A stretch of 48,606 nucleotides of DNA from an uncultured Gemmatimonadota bacterium. GTDB lineage: Bacteria > Latescibacterota > UBA2968 > UBA8231. The stretch is taken from contig CAITNQ010000058.1 in the NCBI GenBank assembly GCA_903893785.1, forward strand, positions 1 through 48,606, in the 5' to 3' direction. The notes under the pieces were generated by a model that had not been told where the DNA came from, searched no databases, and saw nothing but the letters and a program-made list of their open reading frames with translations. A program made the position numbers and the translations under genes. Below, piece by piece: positions 1 to 8,939 of this stretch; position 1 is the first letter of the stretch; each line of letters opens with the position of its first letter.

Positions 1-999
1 ACCGCCGACCTGGACGACGGCGAGTTTGTGCTCAACGTCGCCTACACGCCTGGCACGGACACGGTCACCGTCCACTGCCAAGGGGCCACCGACGACGCCA
101 CCTCGGGCGGTCAACTGCTGGCGACGGCCCCGGACGTCTTCCGCGACCTGATCGTCCTGCACCTGGGGGTCGACCCGTCGGCGGTCGACGATGCCGCGCT
201 GATCGAGTGGGGAGGCCGCCTGTCCTCGGCCGACCGCGTCCGTCGTTGGATCGGTGGCCAACAGGTTTCGTCCGACGAACTGATCGCCCAACTCCTGCGC
301 GATACCTTCGCCGACCTGACCGTCGCCGGCGGTGCGTACTCGCCCCGGTACCGCGGTGTCGTGCCGAGCGCGTCCGTCACCGCCATCACCGAAGGCGACC
401 TGCTGACCGACGGCCAAGGCCCGCGCCGGGTCTTCTCCGTGGCCCGCAACCCCGACACCGTCTACGCCAACGAAGTTGCGGCATCGTACGAATGGGACCC
501 CGTGGCCGGACGCTACACCGGCCGTTACATCGCCGAGGACCTGGTCGCCATCGCCACCAAGGGCATCCGCGTCCGCCGCACGCTCGAGATGCCCTGGCGC
601 TACCTCGCCCAAGGGGCTCGCGACCGGGCTGACACCGAGGCCTATGCCTTCTCCGGCGACCTCGAGCTGGTCTCGCTGGCCGTCGGCCCGATCGCCATGG
701 CCACCGAGCCGGCCGACCAGATCGAGGTCGTCTACTCCAAGTACGACCAGGGCGATGGCACCGGCGTGCGCTTCCAGGTGCGGCAGATAGAGAGCGACCC
801 GTCCACCTGGTCGGTCTCGGTCGTCGCCTGGAACCTGTGGCGCCTGACAACGGGCACCTGGACCGAGGACGACACGGTGACTTGGCTGACGGCAACCCCC
901 GCCCAGCGCACGCAGAAAGGATTCTGGTCCGATGGCAACGGTTACGCCGACTCCTCCGCAAGTCCAGACGCCGCTTCGCAGCGCTACCGGTGGCTGTGA
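1..999 (+). CDS. Phage tail/baseplate-like protein, 5'-truncated by window edge
   Basis: The reading frame is open from the first base; the first possible start (GTG at 28) falls inside a continuous frame, so the true start is probably to the left. About 332 residues are visible. I do not recognise a named family. The stretch 'ATAPDVFRDLIV...' followed by 'WIGGQQVSSDELIAQLL' and 'VAGGAYSPRY' has the feel of phage tail-tip or baseplate proteins. That reading rests mainly on the next genes, which are clearly virion-like and follow with almost no spacing (next ATG two bases after this stop). No signal peptide can be judged because the N-terminus is missing. The phage assignment is an inference from context. 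Confidence 0.5.
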   Translation, partial: TADLDDGEFVLNVAYTPGTDTVTVHCQGATDDATSGGQLLATAPDVFRDLIVLHLGVDPSAVDDAALIEWGGRLSSADRVRRWIGGQQVSSDELIAQLLRDTFADLTVAGGAYSPRYRGVVPSASVTAITEGDLLTDGQGPRRVFSVARNPDTVYANEVAASYEWDPVAGRYTGRYIAEDLVAIATKGIRVRRTLEMPWRYLAQGARDRADTEAYAFSGDLELVSLAVGPIAMATEPADQIEVVYSKYDQGDGTGVRFQVRQIESDPSTWSVSVVAWNLWRLTTGTWTEDDTVTWLTATPAQRTQKGFWSDGNGYADSSASPDAASQRYRWL

Positions 1000-1000
1000 C

Positions 1001-1456
1001 ATGGCGGCCGACCGTCAACAGCACGGCACGCCGGATACCCATCTCAGCCCCGTGGCCGCGATGGCCATCCACCGCCGGGTGGTGCCCGCCATACCCGCCA
1101 GCTACCAGGGTGATCAGCCGCGTTTCGACCGCGACATGCGGCTGCTCAAAGTGCGCCGCGAGATCCTCGAACGGACGGTCGCCATTCGGGAGTCACAGGC
1201 TCTGATGGTCATCCACGACGCAGACGCCGCCGATCGCTGGGGCCGCCTGACCGACGACGCGCAACTCCCGGCAACCGACGACGCGACCCGCGACCTGACC
1301 CCCGCCCAACGTCGGCGCCTCACCGGCCAGGCGATGTTGGCGATGGCCCGCGCCGAAGGCCTCCAGGAGCGCATCCAGCAACTCGAGATGGAGATCATGG
1401 CCTTCGCCGCCACCCTGTCCGACGACCGCGGTGCGCCGCACACCAACGGGGGCTGA
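1001..1456 (+). CDS. Small hypothetical protein of the tail-like cassette
   Basis: A 151-residue protein. The ATG lies one base after the preceding stop codon, which fixes the start and suggests translational coupling. It is mostly helical in appearance and highly charged, and its C-terminal third ('GLQERIQQLEMEIMAFAATL') reads as a short amphipathic helix or coiled coil. No family is recognised. Position between a tail-like protein and other small structural proteins suggests a minor virion or assembly role; this is inference. Confidence 0.6.
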   Translation: MAADRQQHGTPDTHLSPVAAMAIHRRVVPAIPASYQGDQPRFDRDMRLLKVRREILERTVAIRESQALMVIHDADAADRWGRLTDDAQLPATDDATRDLTPAQRRRLTGQAMLAMARAEGLQERIQQLEMEIMAFAATLSDDRGAPHTNGG

Positions 1457-1459
1457 CCC

Positions 1460-1780
1460 ATGGCTTTCTATACCGGACTGTCGGTCAGCGTCGGCGACTA
1501 CACCAAAGCCACCGACTACAACCAGGCGGCCGACTCCATCGCCTGGCTGCAGGCGCAGGGGGACGTCGGCCACGACCTGGACCCAGCCACCGGCGACGGC
1601 TACCACCGAGCCACCTACTCCGACCCGGTGATCTTCAAGGCGGCCGGCAACCGCTTCGGATCGCTGTGGCTCGACGACACCGACCCCGCCAACATCGTCT
1701 GGCGCACGTTGACCGGCACCTCGGCAGCCGCCGTCACCCCGGCTGCCAAGACCGATGGCGTGCCGCTCACGCTCGGTTAA
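1460..1780 (+). CDS. Small phage-structural-like protein
   Basis: A 106-residue protein starting three bases after the previous stop. The segment 'DYTKATDYNQAADSIAWL' followed by a Gly/His/Asp-rich stretch resembles the short N-terminal modules of phage tail-fibre or fibre-adaptor proteins ('...YNxxxDxIxxL...'). There is no signal peptide, unlike the two fibre-like proteins downstream. Function is unproven; the cassette context gives most of the support. Confidence 0.55.
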   Translation: MAFYTGLSVSVGDYTKATDYNQAADSIAWLQAQGDVGHDLDPATGDGYHRATYSDPVIFKAAGNRFGSLWLDDTDPANIVWRTLTGTSAAAVTPAAKTDGVPLTLG

Positions 1781-1794
1781 CCAGGAGGACGCAC

Positions 1795-3006
1795 ATGCAA
1801 CCCAAGACCTCGTGGGCACTGCCGTTGGCCATGGCGGCGCTGTGTCTGGCCGGTTCCCCCGCCCGCGCCAGCAACGAGTGGACGCCCAAGACGCCGGCGG
1901 GCGCCAACCGGGGTATCCAGGTGATGAGCGGCGATAGCCTGAAGGCCCAAGGCGTCTTCGTCGTCGGCGCCGACAGCAACGTGGCCATGGTGGCCACCGA
2001 CGCCAACGGCACCGCCTACTGGACCGTCAACCGCCGTCAGACGGCAAGGGCACGCGCCGGCATCGGCTTCAAGACCGAGGTCTACTCCGGCGCCAACCCG
2101 CTCAACTTCCGCATGTACCACTGGGGCAACGGGCCCACCGGGGCGGCCTACGGCGCGCCCCACGGCTACACCATCGCCGACACGCTCGGACGCTGGGGCT
2201 TCCTGACCCCCGGGTACCCCGACTCGGTCGTCAGCGTCGGCGGTGGCATCAGTGCCTCCGGCGGCATGCTGTTGTCCGGCAAAGCCACGGTGAACGCCAT
2301 CGACATCGGCGCCAGTGGCTCCCGCGTCAGCATCACCGCATGGGACGCAGGGACGTACAAGGTTACCTCATTGTCCGCCCCAGGACGCGCCTGGTACGGC
2401 GCCGCCTCCCATTGGTTCCAAGGCCCCGTCTTCCCCATGACCAGCGCCGACACCGACCTGGGATCAGGGACCTACAGGTGGCACGAGATATACGCCTCGC
2501 ACACCCTCAACGTCGGCGATATGCCGCACTACGACGACCGCGACGACGTCGCGCTCATCCGAGCCATCCGACCCTCGAAGGCCGTCGACCCGGTCACCGG
2601 GGCCGCCCTGGTCGACGACAACACCCTGCCCCAGGAGATACTGGGCCGTCACCAGGTGGATCGAACCGACACCGTCCTGGCCAACGCCATCACCGAACGC
2701 CGCGTCGTCGCTGTCGACGCCACCCCGATACACGCAACCCGCAGCATCCGTGACACCCTTGTCGCCCCGCGCTACGCCACCGTCGTCGTCGACGCCGACA
2801 CCACCATCGTGCACCATCGACGCGGCGATCCCGTGCTCGACCCTGACGGCAAACCCTACATCGACCTACTGGCCGCCGCCGGGTTGACCATGGGAGCCAT
2901 CCGGCAGCTCGCCTGCACCGACGACAGCCTGCGCTCCCGCCTCGCCGCGCTCGACGCCAAAGTCGCCGCCATCGAGGTGCTGCTCGCCGCCATCGGCGCC
3001 AAGTGA
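1795..3006 (+). CDS. Exported tail-fibre-like protein with C-terminal coiled coil
   Basis: A 403-residue protein. The start is chosen at ATG 1795 because AGGAGG sits six bases upstream (1783-1788). Residues 1-24 form a signal peptide ending in 'SPARA'. The middle is repetitive and beta-rich (Gly/Ser/Thr-rich, 'VGGGISASGG', 'TSADTDLGSGTYRWHEIYAS'). The 'LGSGTYRWHEIY' phrase is typical of phage fibres just before an S74-like chaperone region. After it come 'RDDVALIRAIRPSK' and 'PYIDLLAAAGLTMGAIRQL', then a heptad-like C-terminus ('LRSRLAALDAKVAAIEVLLAA'). This is the layout of a trimeric fibre with an intramolecular chaperone tail. The catalytic S74 motif is not clear here. A signal peptide is unusual for a tail fibre. 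Confidence 0.6.
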   Translation: MQPKTSWALPLAMAALCLAGSPARASNEWTPKTPAGANRGIQVMSGDSLKAQGVFVVGADSNVAMVATDANGTAYWTVNRRQTARARAGIGFKTEVYSGANPLNFRMYHWGNGPTGAAYGAPHGYTIADTLGRWGFLTPGYPDSVVSVGGGISASGGMLLSGKATVNAIDIGASGSRVSITAWDAGTYKVTSLSAPGRAWYGAASHWFQGPVFPMTSADTDLGSGTYRWHEIYASHTLNVGDMPHYDDRDDVALIRAIRPSKAVDPVTGAALVDDNTLPQEILGRHQVDRTDTVLANAITERRVVAVDATPIHATRSIRDTLVAPRYATVVVDADTTIVHHRRGDPVLDPDGKPYIDLLAAAGLTMGAIRQLACTDDSLRSRLAALDAKVAAIEVLLAAIGAK

Positions 3007-3032
3007 CGCACCCCACACAGGAGACCCACCAC

Positions 3033-3329
3033 GTGAGCAGCTTCCAGTCGACCCAGGTCACCATCGCCATCGCCGGCACGCGGCAGCCCGCGTCTCTGAC
3101 GTCGCTGCCGGTCACCTCCGTCACCCTCCTGCCGTGGGACACCAACGTCGGGCGCCTGTTTGTCGGCGGACCCACCGTCAGCGCGGCCACGGTCAAGGGC
3201 CTGCGCCCGGGCCAGGCCATCGCCATCGCCGCCGATCCGCCGCTAGTGCGCGGTGTCGATCTGTCCGCCGTCTACGTCGCCGCCGAGTACGCCAACGACG
3301 GGGCGGACATCTACTACGTCGCCCTGTGA
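3033..3329 (+). CDS. Small phage minor structural-like beta protein
   Basis: A 98-residue protein with a GTG start at 3033, preceded by AGGAGA at 3019-3024. Another GTG at 3003 overlaps the previous stop but lacks this ribosome site. The pattern is a short beta-sandwich: 'FQSTQVTIAIAGTRQPA', 'VTSVTLLPW', 'NVGRLFVGGPTVSAATVKGLRPGQAIAI' and a final 'YVAAEYANDGADIYYVAL'. This closely follows a common small phage protein that reads 'SVTL...NTG.IYVGG..VT...G..L..G....I......VYV....' and ends in a tyrosine-rich strand. It supports reading the whole cassette as virion-derived. Confidence 0.6.
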   Translation: MSSFQSTQVTIAIAGTRQPASLTSLPVTSVTLLPWDTNVGRLFVGGPTVSAATVKGLRPGQAIAIAADPPLVRGVDLSAVYVAAEYANDGADIYYVAL

Positions 3330-3357
3330 GCACCCGTCGCCCTACGAGGAGGACCCC

Positions 3358-3537
3358 ATGCCTGTAACCGTAGACACCGCCACCACGGGCGCCGCGGGCG
3401 CTGCCGCCAGCTGGCGCAACCCCGAGCGCAGTGGCACGCTCCGACGATGGTACGACGAGACCAACCAGGTCTACCGCCACAAGCACGGCAGCGACCCAAC
3501 CAGCGAAACCGACGGCAACGCCGTCGTGGAGGGATAA
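3358..3537 (+). CDS. Very small hypothetical protein of the tail-like cassette
   Basis: A 59-residue protein with ATG at 3358 and a strong ribosome site (GAGGAGG, 3346-3352). The sequence is polar, with an Ala/Gly-rich N-terminus and 'RRWYDETNQVYRHKHGSD' in the middle. No family is recognised. The next gene's ribosome site (GGAGGG, 3528-3533) lies within its final codons and the next ATG begins one base after its stop, so the two are likely co-translated. Confidence 0.5.
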   Translation: MPVTVDTATTGAAGAAASWRNPERSGTLRRWYDETNQVYRHKHGSDPTSETDGNAVVEG

Positions 3538-3538
3538 G

Positions 3539-5782
3539 ATGCGACGACCGCTACGCCTGCTGCTCGCGGTGCTGCTCATGGCCGCGCCCCTGCACGCGGT
3601 CAGTGCCCGCGTCACCTACAGCCTCAAGGCCGACATCACCCGCACCGACACCTCGGCCCTCGGCCTGCCGAACACCACCCACTACCTCAAGCGCAACGAC
3701 GCCCTGCGCCACGCCGGCCTGGCGGCCCGCAGCCGCGCGTTGGGCATGGTCATCCCCATCTACCGCGACCTCGAGTTCAACGCCGACTCCTCCGGCACCG
3801 GCTACGGCCCCAACCGCACCAACCCGAACTGGTGGTTCCGCAAGCTGTGCGATGCCATCAAACGGCACCCAGAGCTGCAGTTCTACTGCATCGTCAATCC
3901 CGAAAACGGCCCCGGAACCGCGACCGACAACGAGGTCGAGACCGCCATCCGGTGGCTCCACGGCTCGGGTGCCGCCGTGCTCATGTACAACACCACCGGC
4001 TACACCGTCTGGTACCACTCCTCGACGGTGACTTGGGGCCGCAACGCAGCGCAGATGGTGGCCGCCATCGACACGACCCTGGCCCTGTACCCGGAGGTCG
4101 ACGGTGTCTTCTTCGACGAGGTGCCCTACTACACGACCACCATCAGCGCTACCTGGCCCACCGGCGAAGGTACCATCAACGGACCCCGGGCCATGGCCTG
4201 CCTTGACACGGTCACCAACTACGCCAATGCCAAGGGCCTGTGCACCATCGGTAACCCGGGAAGCTACCAGCAGAACGATGCCTACTACGAGAACGGCATC
4301 TTCGACATGCTGATCGCCCGGGAGACCAACAAGTTCGACCAGTCGGCCGTCATCGAAGGCAAATACGCCATCGCCGACACCAACTCGCTACTGGAGATCA
4401 ACCCGCACCGCAAGGCGGCTATCGCCCACACCTCCCTGCGCGACTCGACCTACGAACAGCTGATGCGCAACGCCTTGCGCTACCGCAAGTACCACGACTT
4501 CCAGTGGATGTTCGTCGACTCGGTGGCCACGCGGTGGGGCGGCAGCCTCCCCTGGAACTCCGACGGCTTTGCCAACTGGGTCGAGCGCACCGCCCAGGCG
4601 CTGAAGGCCCAGTACACCTTCCTGGCCTACGACAGCCTGCGCGTCGGCCCGGCCGGCTTGCTGCTCACGCGCACGGGCCGCGTGCGCGGCGTCGCCCGAC
4701 CCGACACCGCCACCGATGCCGTCACCAAGGCCTATGCCGACAGCCTCGTCGGCGCTATCTCCCTCAACGGCAACGTCACCAGGACCTACGTGGACTCGCT
4801 CTACGGCACGGTCGGCGGCGGCATCAGCAAGACCTACGTCGACAGCCTCCACACCGCCCAGCACACGACCCTGAACACGACCCTACGCGACGCAGTGCGG
4901 GACACGGTGGAGGACGCCTCGGCGGTCGTGCCCACGGGCCTGTGGCGCTTCAGCAATAAGCTCGCCGTCGGCGCCAACGCCGCCGACTCGACTTTCACCG
5001 TGACCGGCACCAGCCGGTTCGCCGGCGACGCCAATTTCCAGCAGCAGATCCGCTGCACCAACGGCATCAAGCTCTACAACAACGGCGGCAGCGTCCGCGT
5101 CATCTTCGGGGATGCCTCGACCGCCGGGCTCTACGGGCACCTGCAGTGGGACTCGCCGGGCGACTACATCCGGCTCGACACCGACGCCACCAACGGTCTG
5201 AAGATCAAGGCCAACAACGTCAGCATCGGCAACGTCGCCCCGGCCGAACCGCTGGTGGTCAACTACGGTACCTCCAAGCTGTTCGAGGTCAACGACGACT
5301 CATCGGTCACGGCCAACCACCGGTTTCGGGTCATCGGCCGGGCGGTCGTCGGGGTGGCGGCCACCGACACGGCAGCCAACGGCCACATGCTCCGCTTGAC
5401 CAACGGCGCCACCTACTCCGAGATCGACGCCGGCGAGACCGCCTTCGCCAACTCCAGCTCGGAAGACATGAAGACGGCGTTTGCCGCGGTACCGGTGGAC
5501 TCGATCGTCGCCGCGTTCGACGCCATGCCGTTCCCACGCCGGTGGAAGTACCGGGAGTCGGTGACCGGCGATTCGGCGGCAGCGGCCCGCGAACACGCCT
5601 CGGTCATGGCCGGGGAATTCTACCCGGTGGCCCGGTTGCTCAGACCGCGCGACGCTGACCTGCGCACGTTGGCGGGTGACGACGAGTTGGCCGCGCTCAT
5701 CGTCGTGACGAAGCACCTGCTGGACGCCAGTGCGGACCTGCGGCTGCGCGTCGAGCAGTTGGAGGCGGAACGGGGCAGGTAG
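3539..5782 (+). CDS. Exported spherulin-4-like / tail-fibre / S74 chaperone fusion protein
   Basis: A 747-residue protein. The ATG at 3539 has GGAGGG upstream and opens a signal peptide ('RRPLRLLLAVLLMAAPLHA'). Residues about 65-330 match the spherulation-specific family 4 pattern: 'MVIPIYRDL', 'IVNPENGPG' (118-126) and 'VDGVFFDEVPYY' (187-198), a TIM-barrel, probable glycoside-hydrolase fold. Residues about 395-440 carry three fibre-type repeats (TKAYADSL, TRTYVDSL, SKTYVDSL). A beta-rich fibre shaft follows. The end, from about residue 636, reads 'SSSEDMK...PFPRRWKYR...EFYPV' and then a coiled coil. This resembles peptidase-S74 intramolecular chaperones, with a candidate Ser/Lys pair. I infer a secreted or virion-borne carbohydrate-active fibre. 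Confidence 0.7.
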   Translation: MRRPLRLLLAVLLMAAPLHAVSARVTYSLKADITRTDTSALGLPNTTHYLKRNDALRHAGLAARSRALGMVIPIYRDLEFNADSSGTGYGPNRTNPNWWFRKLCDAIKRHPELQFYCIVNPENGPGTATDNEVETAIRWLHGSGAAVLMYNTTGYTVWYHSSTVTWGRNAAQMVAAIDTTLALYPEVDGVFFDEVPYYTTTISATWPTGEGTINGPRAMACLDTVTNYANAKGLCTIGNPGSYQQNDAYYENGIFDMLIARETNKFDQSAVIEGKYAIADTNSLLEINPHRKAAIAHTSLRDSTYEQLMRNALRYRKYHDFQWMFVDSVATRWGGSLPWNSDGFANWVERTAQALKAQYTFLAYDSLRVGPAGLLLTRTGRVRGVARPDTATDAVTKAYADSLVGAISLNGNVTRTYVDSLYGTVGGGISKTYVDSLHTAQHTTLNTTLRDAVRDTVEDASAVVPTGLWRFSNKLAVGANAADSTFTVTGTSRFAGDANFQQQIRCTNGIKLYNNGGSVRVIFGDASTAGLYGHLQWDSPGDYIRLDTDATNGLKIKANNVSIGNVAPAEPLVVNYGTSKLFEVNDDSSVTANHRFRVIGRAVVGVAATDTAANGHMLRLTNGATYSEIDAGETAFANSSSEDMKTAFAAVPVDSIVAAFDAMPFPRRWKYRESVTGDSAAAAREHASVMAGEFYPVARLLRPRDADLRTLAGDDELAALIVVTKHLLDASADLRLRVEQLEAERGR

Positions 5783-5788
5783 CGCGGT

Positions 5789-5829
5789 GGGGCGCCGGAG
5801 GAGTGCGCCGCCGTAACCTTCCGCGCCCC
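5789..5829 (+). terminator. Hairpin after the fibre gene, possible terminator
   Basis: Arms GGGGCGC (5789-5795) and GCGCCCC (5823-5829) pair perfectly, extended by an imperfect CGGAGG/CCTTCC inner stem. It begins seven bases after the fibre stop codon. There is no run of T after it, so intrinsic termination is uncertain. Confidence 0.3.
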
Positions 5830-6183
5830 GGCGACCGACCCTCGCGATCACGAAGCACCGGCTGGCCCGCGCACGGCTTCACAGGGTTATACCGGCATCG
5901 GGCCGAGGGCCCCTGGTTGGAGATACTGCGCGGTCCGCGGGACCGCGACCCTGGTCTGACACCTAAGCCCACACGGTCGCCGTGCTCCAGCAGTGCGACG
6001 CGACGTTTGGGTGGCAAGTGGCGCGCCTGCGCGACGGCGGGACCGACGCCCAACGGCAGGCACGCGAAGACGCTGTCTACGGCCTGACCGCCAGGTGGAG
6101 CGGCCCCGAAAAATGCTTGTCGCCCGTCCCTTGCGCCGCTAGGTTGACGACATGGGCCGCGATGGTTCCTCAGCGTGGTCGTT

Positions 6184-6232
6184 GTCCGGTCGGTTGACGG
6201 GTGAGGCGTTCGCGGTTGTCAACCAACCGGAC
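6184..6232. repeat. 15-bp inverted repeat upstream of propeller gene
   Basis: The arms are GTCCGGTCGGTTGAC (6184-6198) and GTCAACCAACCGGAC (6218-6232). They match at 14 of 15 positions across a 19-base loop, ending 34 bases before the ATG at 6267. It could be an operator or a leader hairpin. Confidence 0.5.
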
Positions 6233-6266
6233 GACGGGGTAACCCAGGAGCGAAAGGCGGTGCGCG

Positions 6267-7733
6267 ATGCACGGTTCAGCTTGGGGGCATGTTCACGTCG
6301 GCCGCCGATGCGTCGGGGCGATTGTATCCGCCTGCTGCCTGTCGCTGGGCTCGCCAATCCGGGCTGGCGATGACGCCTTCTGGACCCTGTACACCGTTGA
6401 CGGACCATCAGTTGATCTCCGGCCGAGCCTGGCTTTCAGGCAGGTGGCGCCTTGGCGTGCCGTGGAAGTACCATCAATTGTGAGCGGAACGGGACGCGGA
6501 GTGCGGGCAACCGATGTTGTGTCGGTTGTGGCCGAAGACGTCCTTGGCCGGCCCACGCCAGGGGTGGTTTCTGGCCAGCTGCAGGCATTGGCCGCGGACT
6601 CGCAGGGCAATCTCTGGGCGGCCTGCCTGACGGGCATTTCGCGATTCGATGGGCAAGGCTGGGTCGGCTTCACTCGCTCCGAGGGCCTTGCAGACGAGGC
6701 GTTCTCCGACGTTACCGTGGACAGTCGCGGCGGTGCATGGGCGAGCGGGGCGAACGGAGTCACGCACTTCAATGGCCGGCGCTGGACGCACTACCGCATA
6801 CCGGGCGGCTGCAGGAGCATTGCTGTCGCCCCGACCGGTGACATATGGGCCACAGGCGGGTGGATGTCGGCATTCCGCTTCGACGGGGAGTCCTGGTGGC
6901 GCTACGGTCCGGAAGATGGGATGCCCGGCTCACCACGCCTGACGATAGGGAGGGTAACGGTAGACAAGGCGGGGGTGGCCTGGATCGGGTGCACTTACAG
7001 TGAGTTCAGCAGCGGTTCCACCTACAACCTGGCATCGTTCGACGGCCGCCAGTGGGTGCTCCATGACCTACCTTCACCGCGCATCATCGAGAATACGTAC
7101 GGGCTCTACGTCGACGGCAAGAACCGCCTGCTGGTTTGCACCGAGTACGGCCTCGCTGTCTGTGACGGGGGTGGGTGGCAGGTCTGCGATGATCCATTCT
7201 TCTCCCAGGCGCGCAGCATGTCCGAAGACCCAGCGGGACGGCTCTGGTTCTGCGGCGGTGTCACAAATGAGGTCGGCTTTCTTGCGGGTGAGCGGGAGTT
7301 GGCAGCGATCACGCTCGCCAACATCGTCCCTCTGTCGGTGTCGGCCGACGCACACGGTAACCTGTGGCTGACCGGCGACCCCATGCATGGAGTTGCATGC
7401 TGGGCAGGCAGTGACATTCCGACGGCCGTTCGGAACGGTTCCGGGCCAACAGGCGCTCTTTTGATTGAGCGGCTACGCGTGAGCCCGAACCCGTTCAACC
7501 AGCAAGTGGAGGTGCGGTTCGCTCTCGACGCGCCGGCGCGCATCGCGCTGCAGGTCTTCGACGTGACCGGGCAGCTCGTCACGACGTTGGCGCAGGGCGC
7601 GTATCCAGCCGGGAATCACGCCGTCGTGTGGGACGCGGCAAGGGATGGCCGCGACCTGGCGTCTGGCGTCTACCTGTGCAGGCTGACCGGCGCAGGCCAA
7701 CCAATCGTGCGCAAGGTGTCGCTCGCACGGTGA
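6267..7733 (+). CDS. Secreted beta-propeller protein with PNPFN sorting domain
   Basis: A 488-residue protein starting at ATG 6267, with AGGAG at 6246-6250 and a GGCGG closer to the start. Residues about 10-32 are a signal peptide ('CVGAIVSACCLSLGSPIRA'). The body repeats the two-component-regulator-propeller theme: 'GNLWAACLTGISRFDGQGW', 'GGAWASGANGVTHFNGRRW', 'GDIWATGGWMSAFRFDGESW' and 'GRLWFCGG', giving a beta-propeller of about seven blades. The last 85 residues are a FlgD-like C-terminal domain with 'VSPNPFNQQVEVRFAL', 'FDVTGQLV', 'WDAARDGRDLASGVYLCRL' and 'VRKVSLAR'. This domain is typical of type-IX-like sorting in FCB bacteria. The protein is probably cell-surface or extracellular; the ligand is unknown. 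Confidence 0.75.
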   Translation: MHGSAWGHVHVGRRCVGAIVSACCLSLGSPIRAGDDAFWTLYTVDGPSVDLRPSLAFRQVAPWRAVEVPSIVSGTGRGVRATDVVSVVAEDVLGRPTPGVVSGQLQALAADSQGNLWAACLTGISRFDGQGWVGFTRSEGLADEAFSDVTVDSRGGAWASGANGVTHFNGRRWTHYRIPGGCRSIAVAPTGDIWATGGWMSAFRFDGESWWRYGPEDGMPGSPRLTIGRVTVDKAGVAWIGCTYSEFSSGSTYNLASFDGRQWVLHDLPSPRIIENTYGLYVDGKNRLLVCTEYGLAVCDGGGWQVCDDPFFSQARSMSEDPAGRLWFCGGVTNEVGFLAGERELAAITLANIVPLSVSADAHGNLWLTGDPMHGVACWAGSDIPTAVRNGSGPTGALLIERLRVSPNPFNQQVEVRFALDAPARIALQVFDVTGQLVTTLAQGAYPAGNHAVVWDAARDGRDLASGVYLCRLTGAGQPIVRKVSLAR

Positions 7734-8939
7734 CAGGCCGGGTCAGGGCGGCCGCAGCCCCTGGGTTAGCAGCCCGTTGGGGGCGATGCGCTTCGTTCCA
7801 TGGCGCGCTGTCGGCGTGGAGACTGATGTGGTGGTGGCCATGGCCGTACACCGGGGCCATGCTGCCGATGCGGGTACGCTGTCGGGGCGCTTGGCGCAGG
7901 CGCAGGCCGCCCTGCCGTAGCCGGCAGCGCCGCCGGCGATGGCGGAGGGGGCGGCCGACCATACGTATCGCAGAAGCGAGACGATGCGGGAGCTGGCGGC
8001 GGCTACCCGCAACCGGGCTAGCGAAACGCAGCAAGGCCGCCATCGGTGGCACGACGAGGCGGCGCGCGCCGGCTTGCCGCCCAATCGCCGGCGCCTCCGT
8101 GCCCGTCCCGCCCATGCCCCTGCAGAGGAGGCAGGCTGAGTACGCCAGACGCAGCGTCGCCAGCGACCTTAGGACGAAAGGCCTTCGCAGCGTCCGCCTG
8201 TGGCGACTTGGCGAGGATCCGCAAGCGCACGTGCGTGCACGCGGCCGCGTGCAACTGGGCAGGCTGATGCGGCAGCGTTTGGGTCTCGGCGCCGCGCAGA
8301 GCATGCAGGGCGGGCGTGGCGGGCTATCTGCCTTCGCGCGGCCATCCGGGCGCGATCGCGCTGCGTTGGTGCGGCCCCCGACCTCCTCCCAGCCTGGTTC
8401 ACCCACTGACCACGAACACCTCCCGTACCGTTCGCGCCAACTCTGCCGGCGCCGTTAGGCGCGACTCCGGTCCTGGGCAGTCCGCCAGATTCTGGTTCGT
8501 GATCACGACGGCCCGGCATTCCCGGCGGGCGCCACTGCCGCCATGTTATATTCACCGTGGGCCGGTCCGCGCCGGGGAGTCGCGCAGGCGGTGGCCCCAA
8601 GCTCTGATTCAGACGGGCTCGCTGGGTAGTGGCCACTGGCCAGCGCAGGGCGATGGTCCTGCGAGTACCGGGGCCCGAACCGCTCTCCGAGCAAGCCCAG
8701 TTGGTCGCCAGCGCCGAGGTGGCCGCGGATGTCGACGCGACCGGCCGCCCCCAACGGCTCACCTGGCTGGAACTCCTGCTCGGTTCCAGCCTTTTACCTG
8801 GCGAGGCGGCCTCCTTCAGGTTGGCCGCCGTCGGGCCCCGCTGGATGGTCTTGCTTACCATTCGGCCCATGGTCTCGTGTGGCGCGCGATGGCATGGCCC
8901 GACATCGACGCGTCCACCATTCGCGAGCCGGAGACTGGG
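7734..8939. other. 1.2-kb gene-free spacer
   Basis: Long open frames occur on both strands but have arginine- and proline-heavy random composition, with no ribosome site, signal peptide or known motif. They look like high-GC chance frames. A TATATT-like pocket at 8547-8552 lacks a matching -35 element. I see no RNA gene here. Confidence 0.55.

Larger units (their letters stand above)
5783..6266. other. Gene-free spacer between tail cassette and propeller gene
   Basis: No convincing gene is seen here. It contains a strong hairpin right after the fibre gene (5789-5829), a second perfect hairpin (arms CGCGGTCC/GGACCGCG, 5929-5947, 3-base loop) and a 15-base inverted repeat near the next gene (6184-6232). 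Composition and codon patterns do not resemble the flanking genes. Confidence 0.6.

Noticed and set aside
8547..8552. TATATT as a promoter
   Set aside because: No -35 at suitable distance on either strand.
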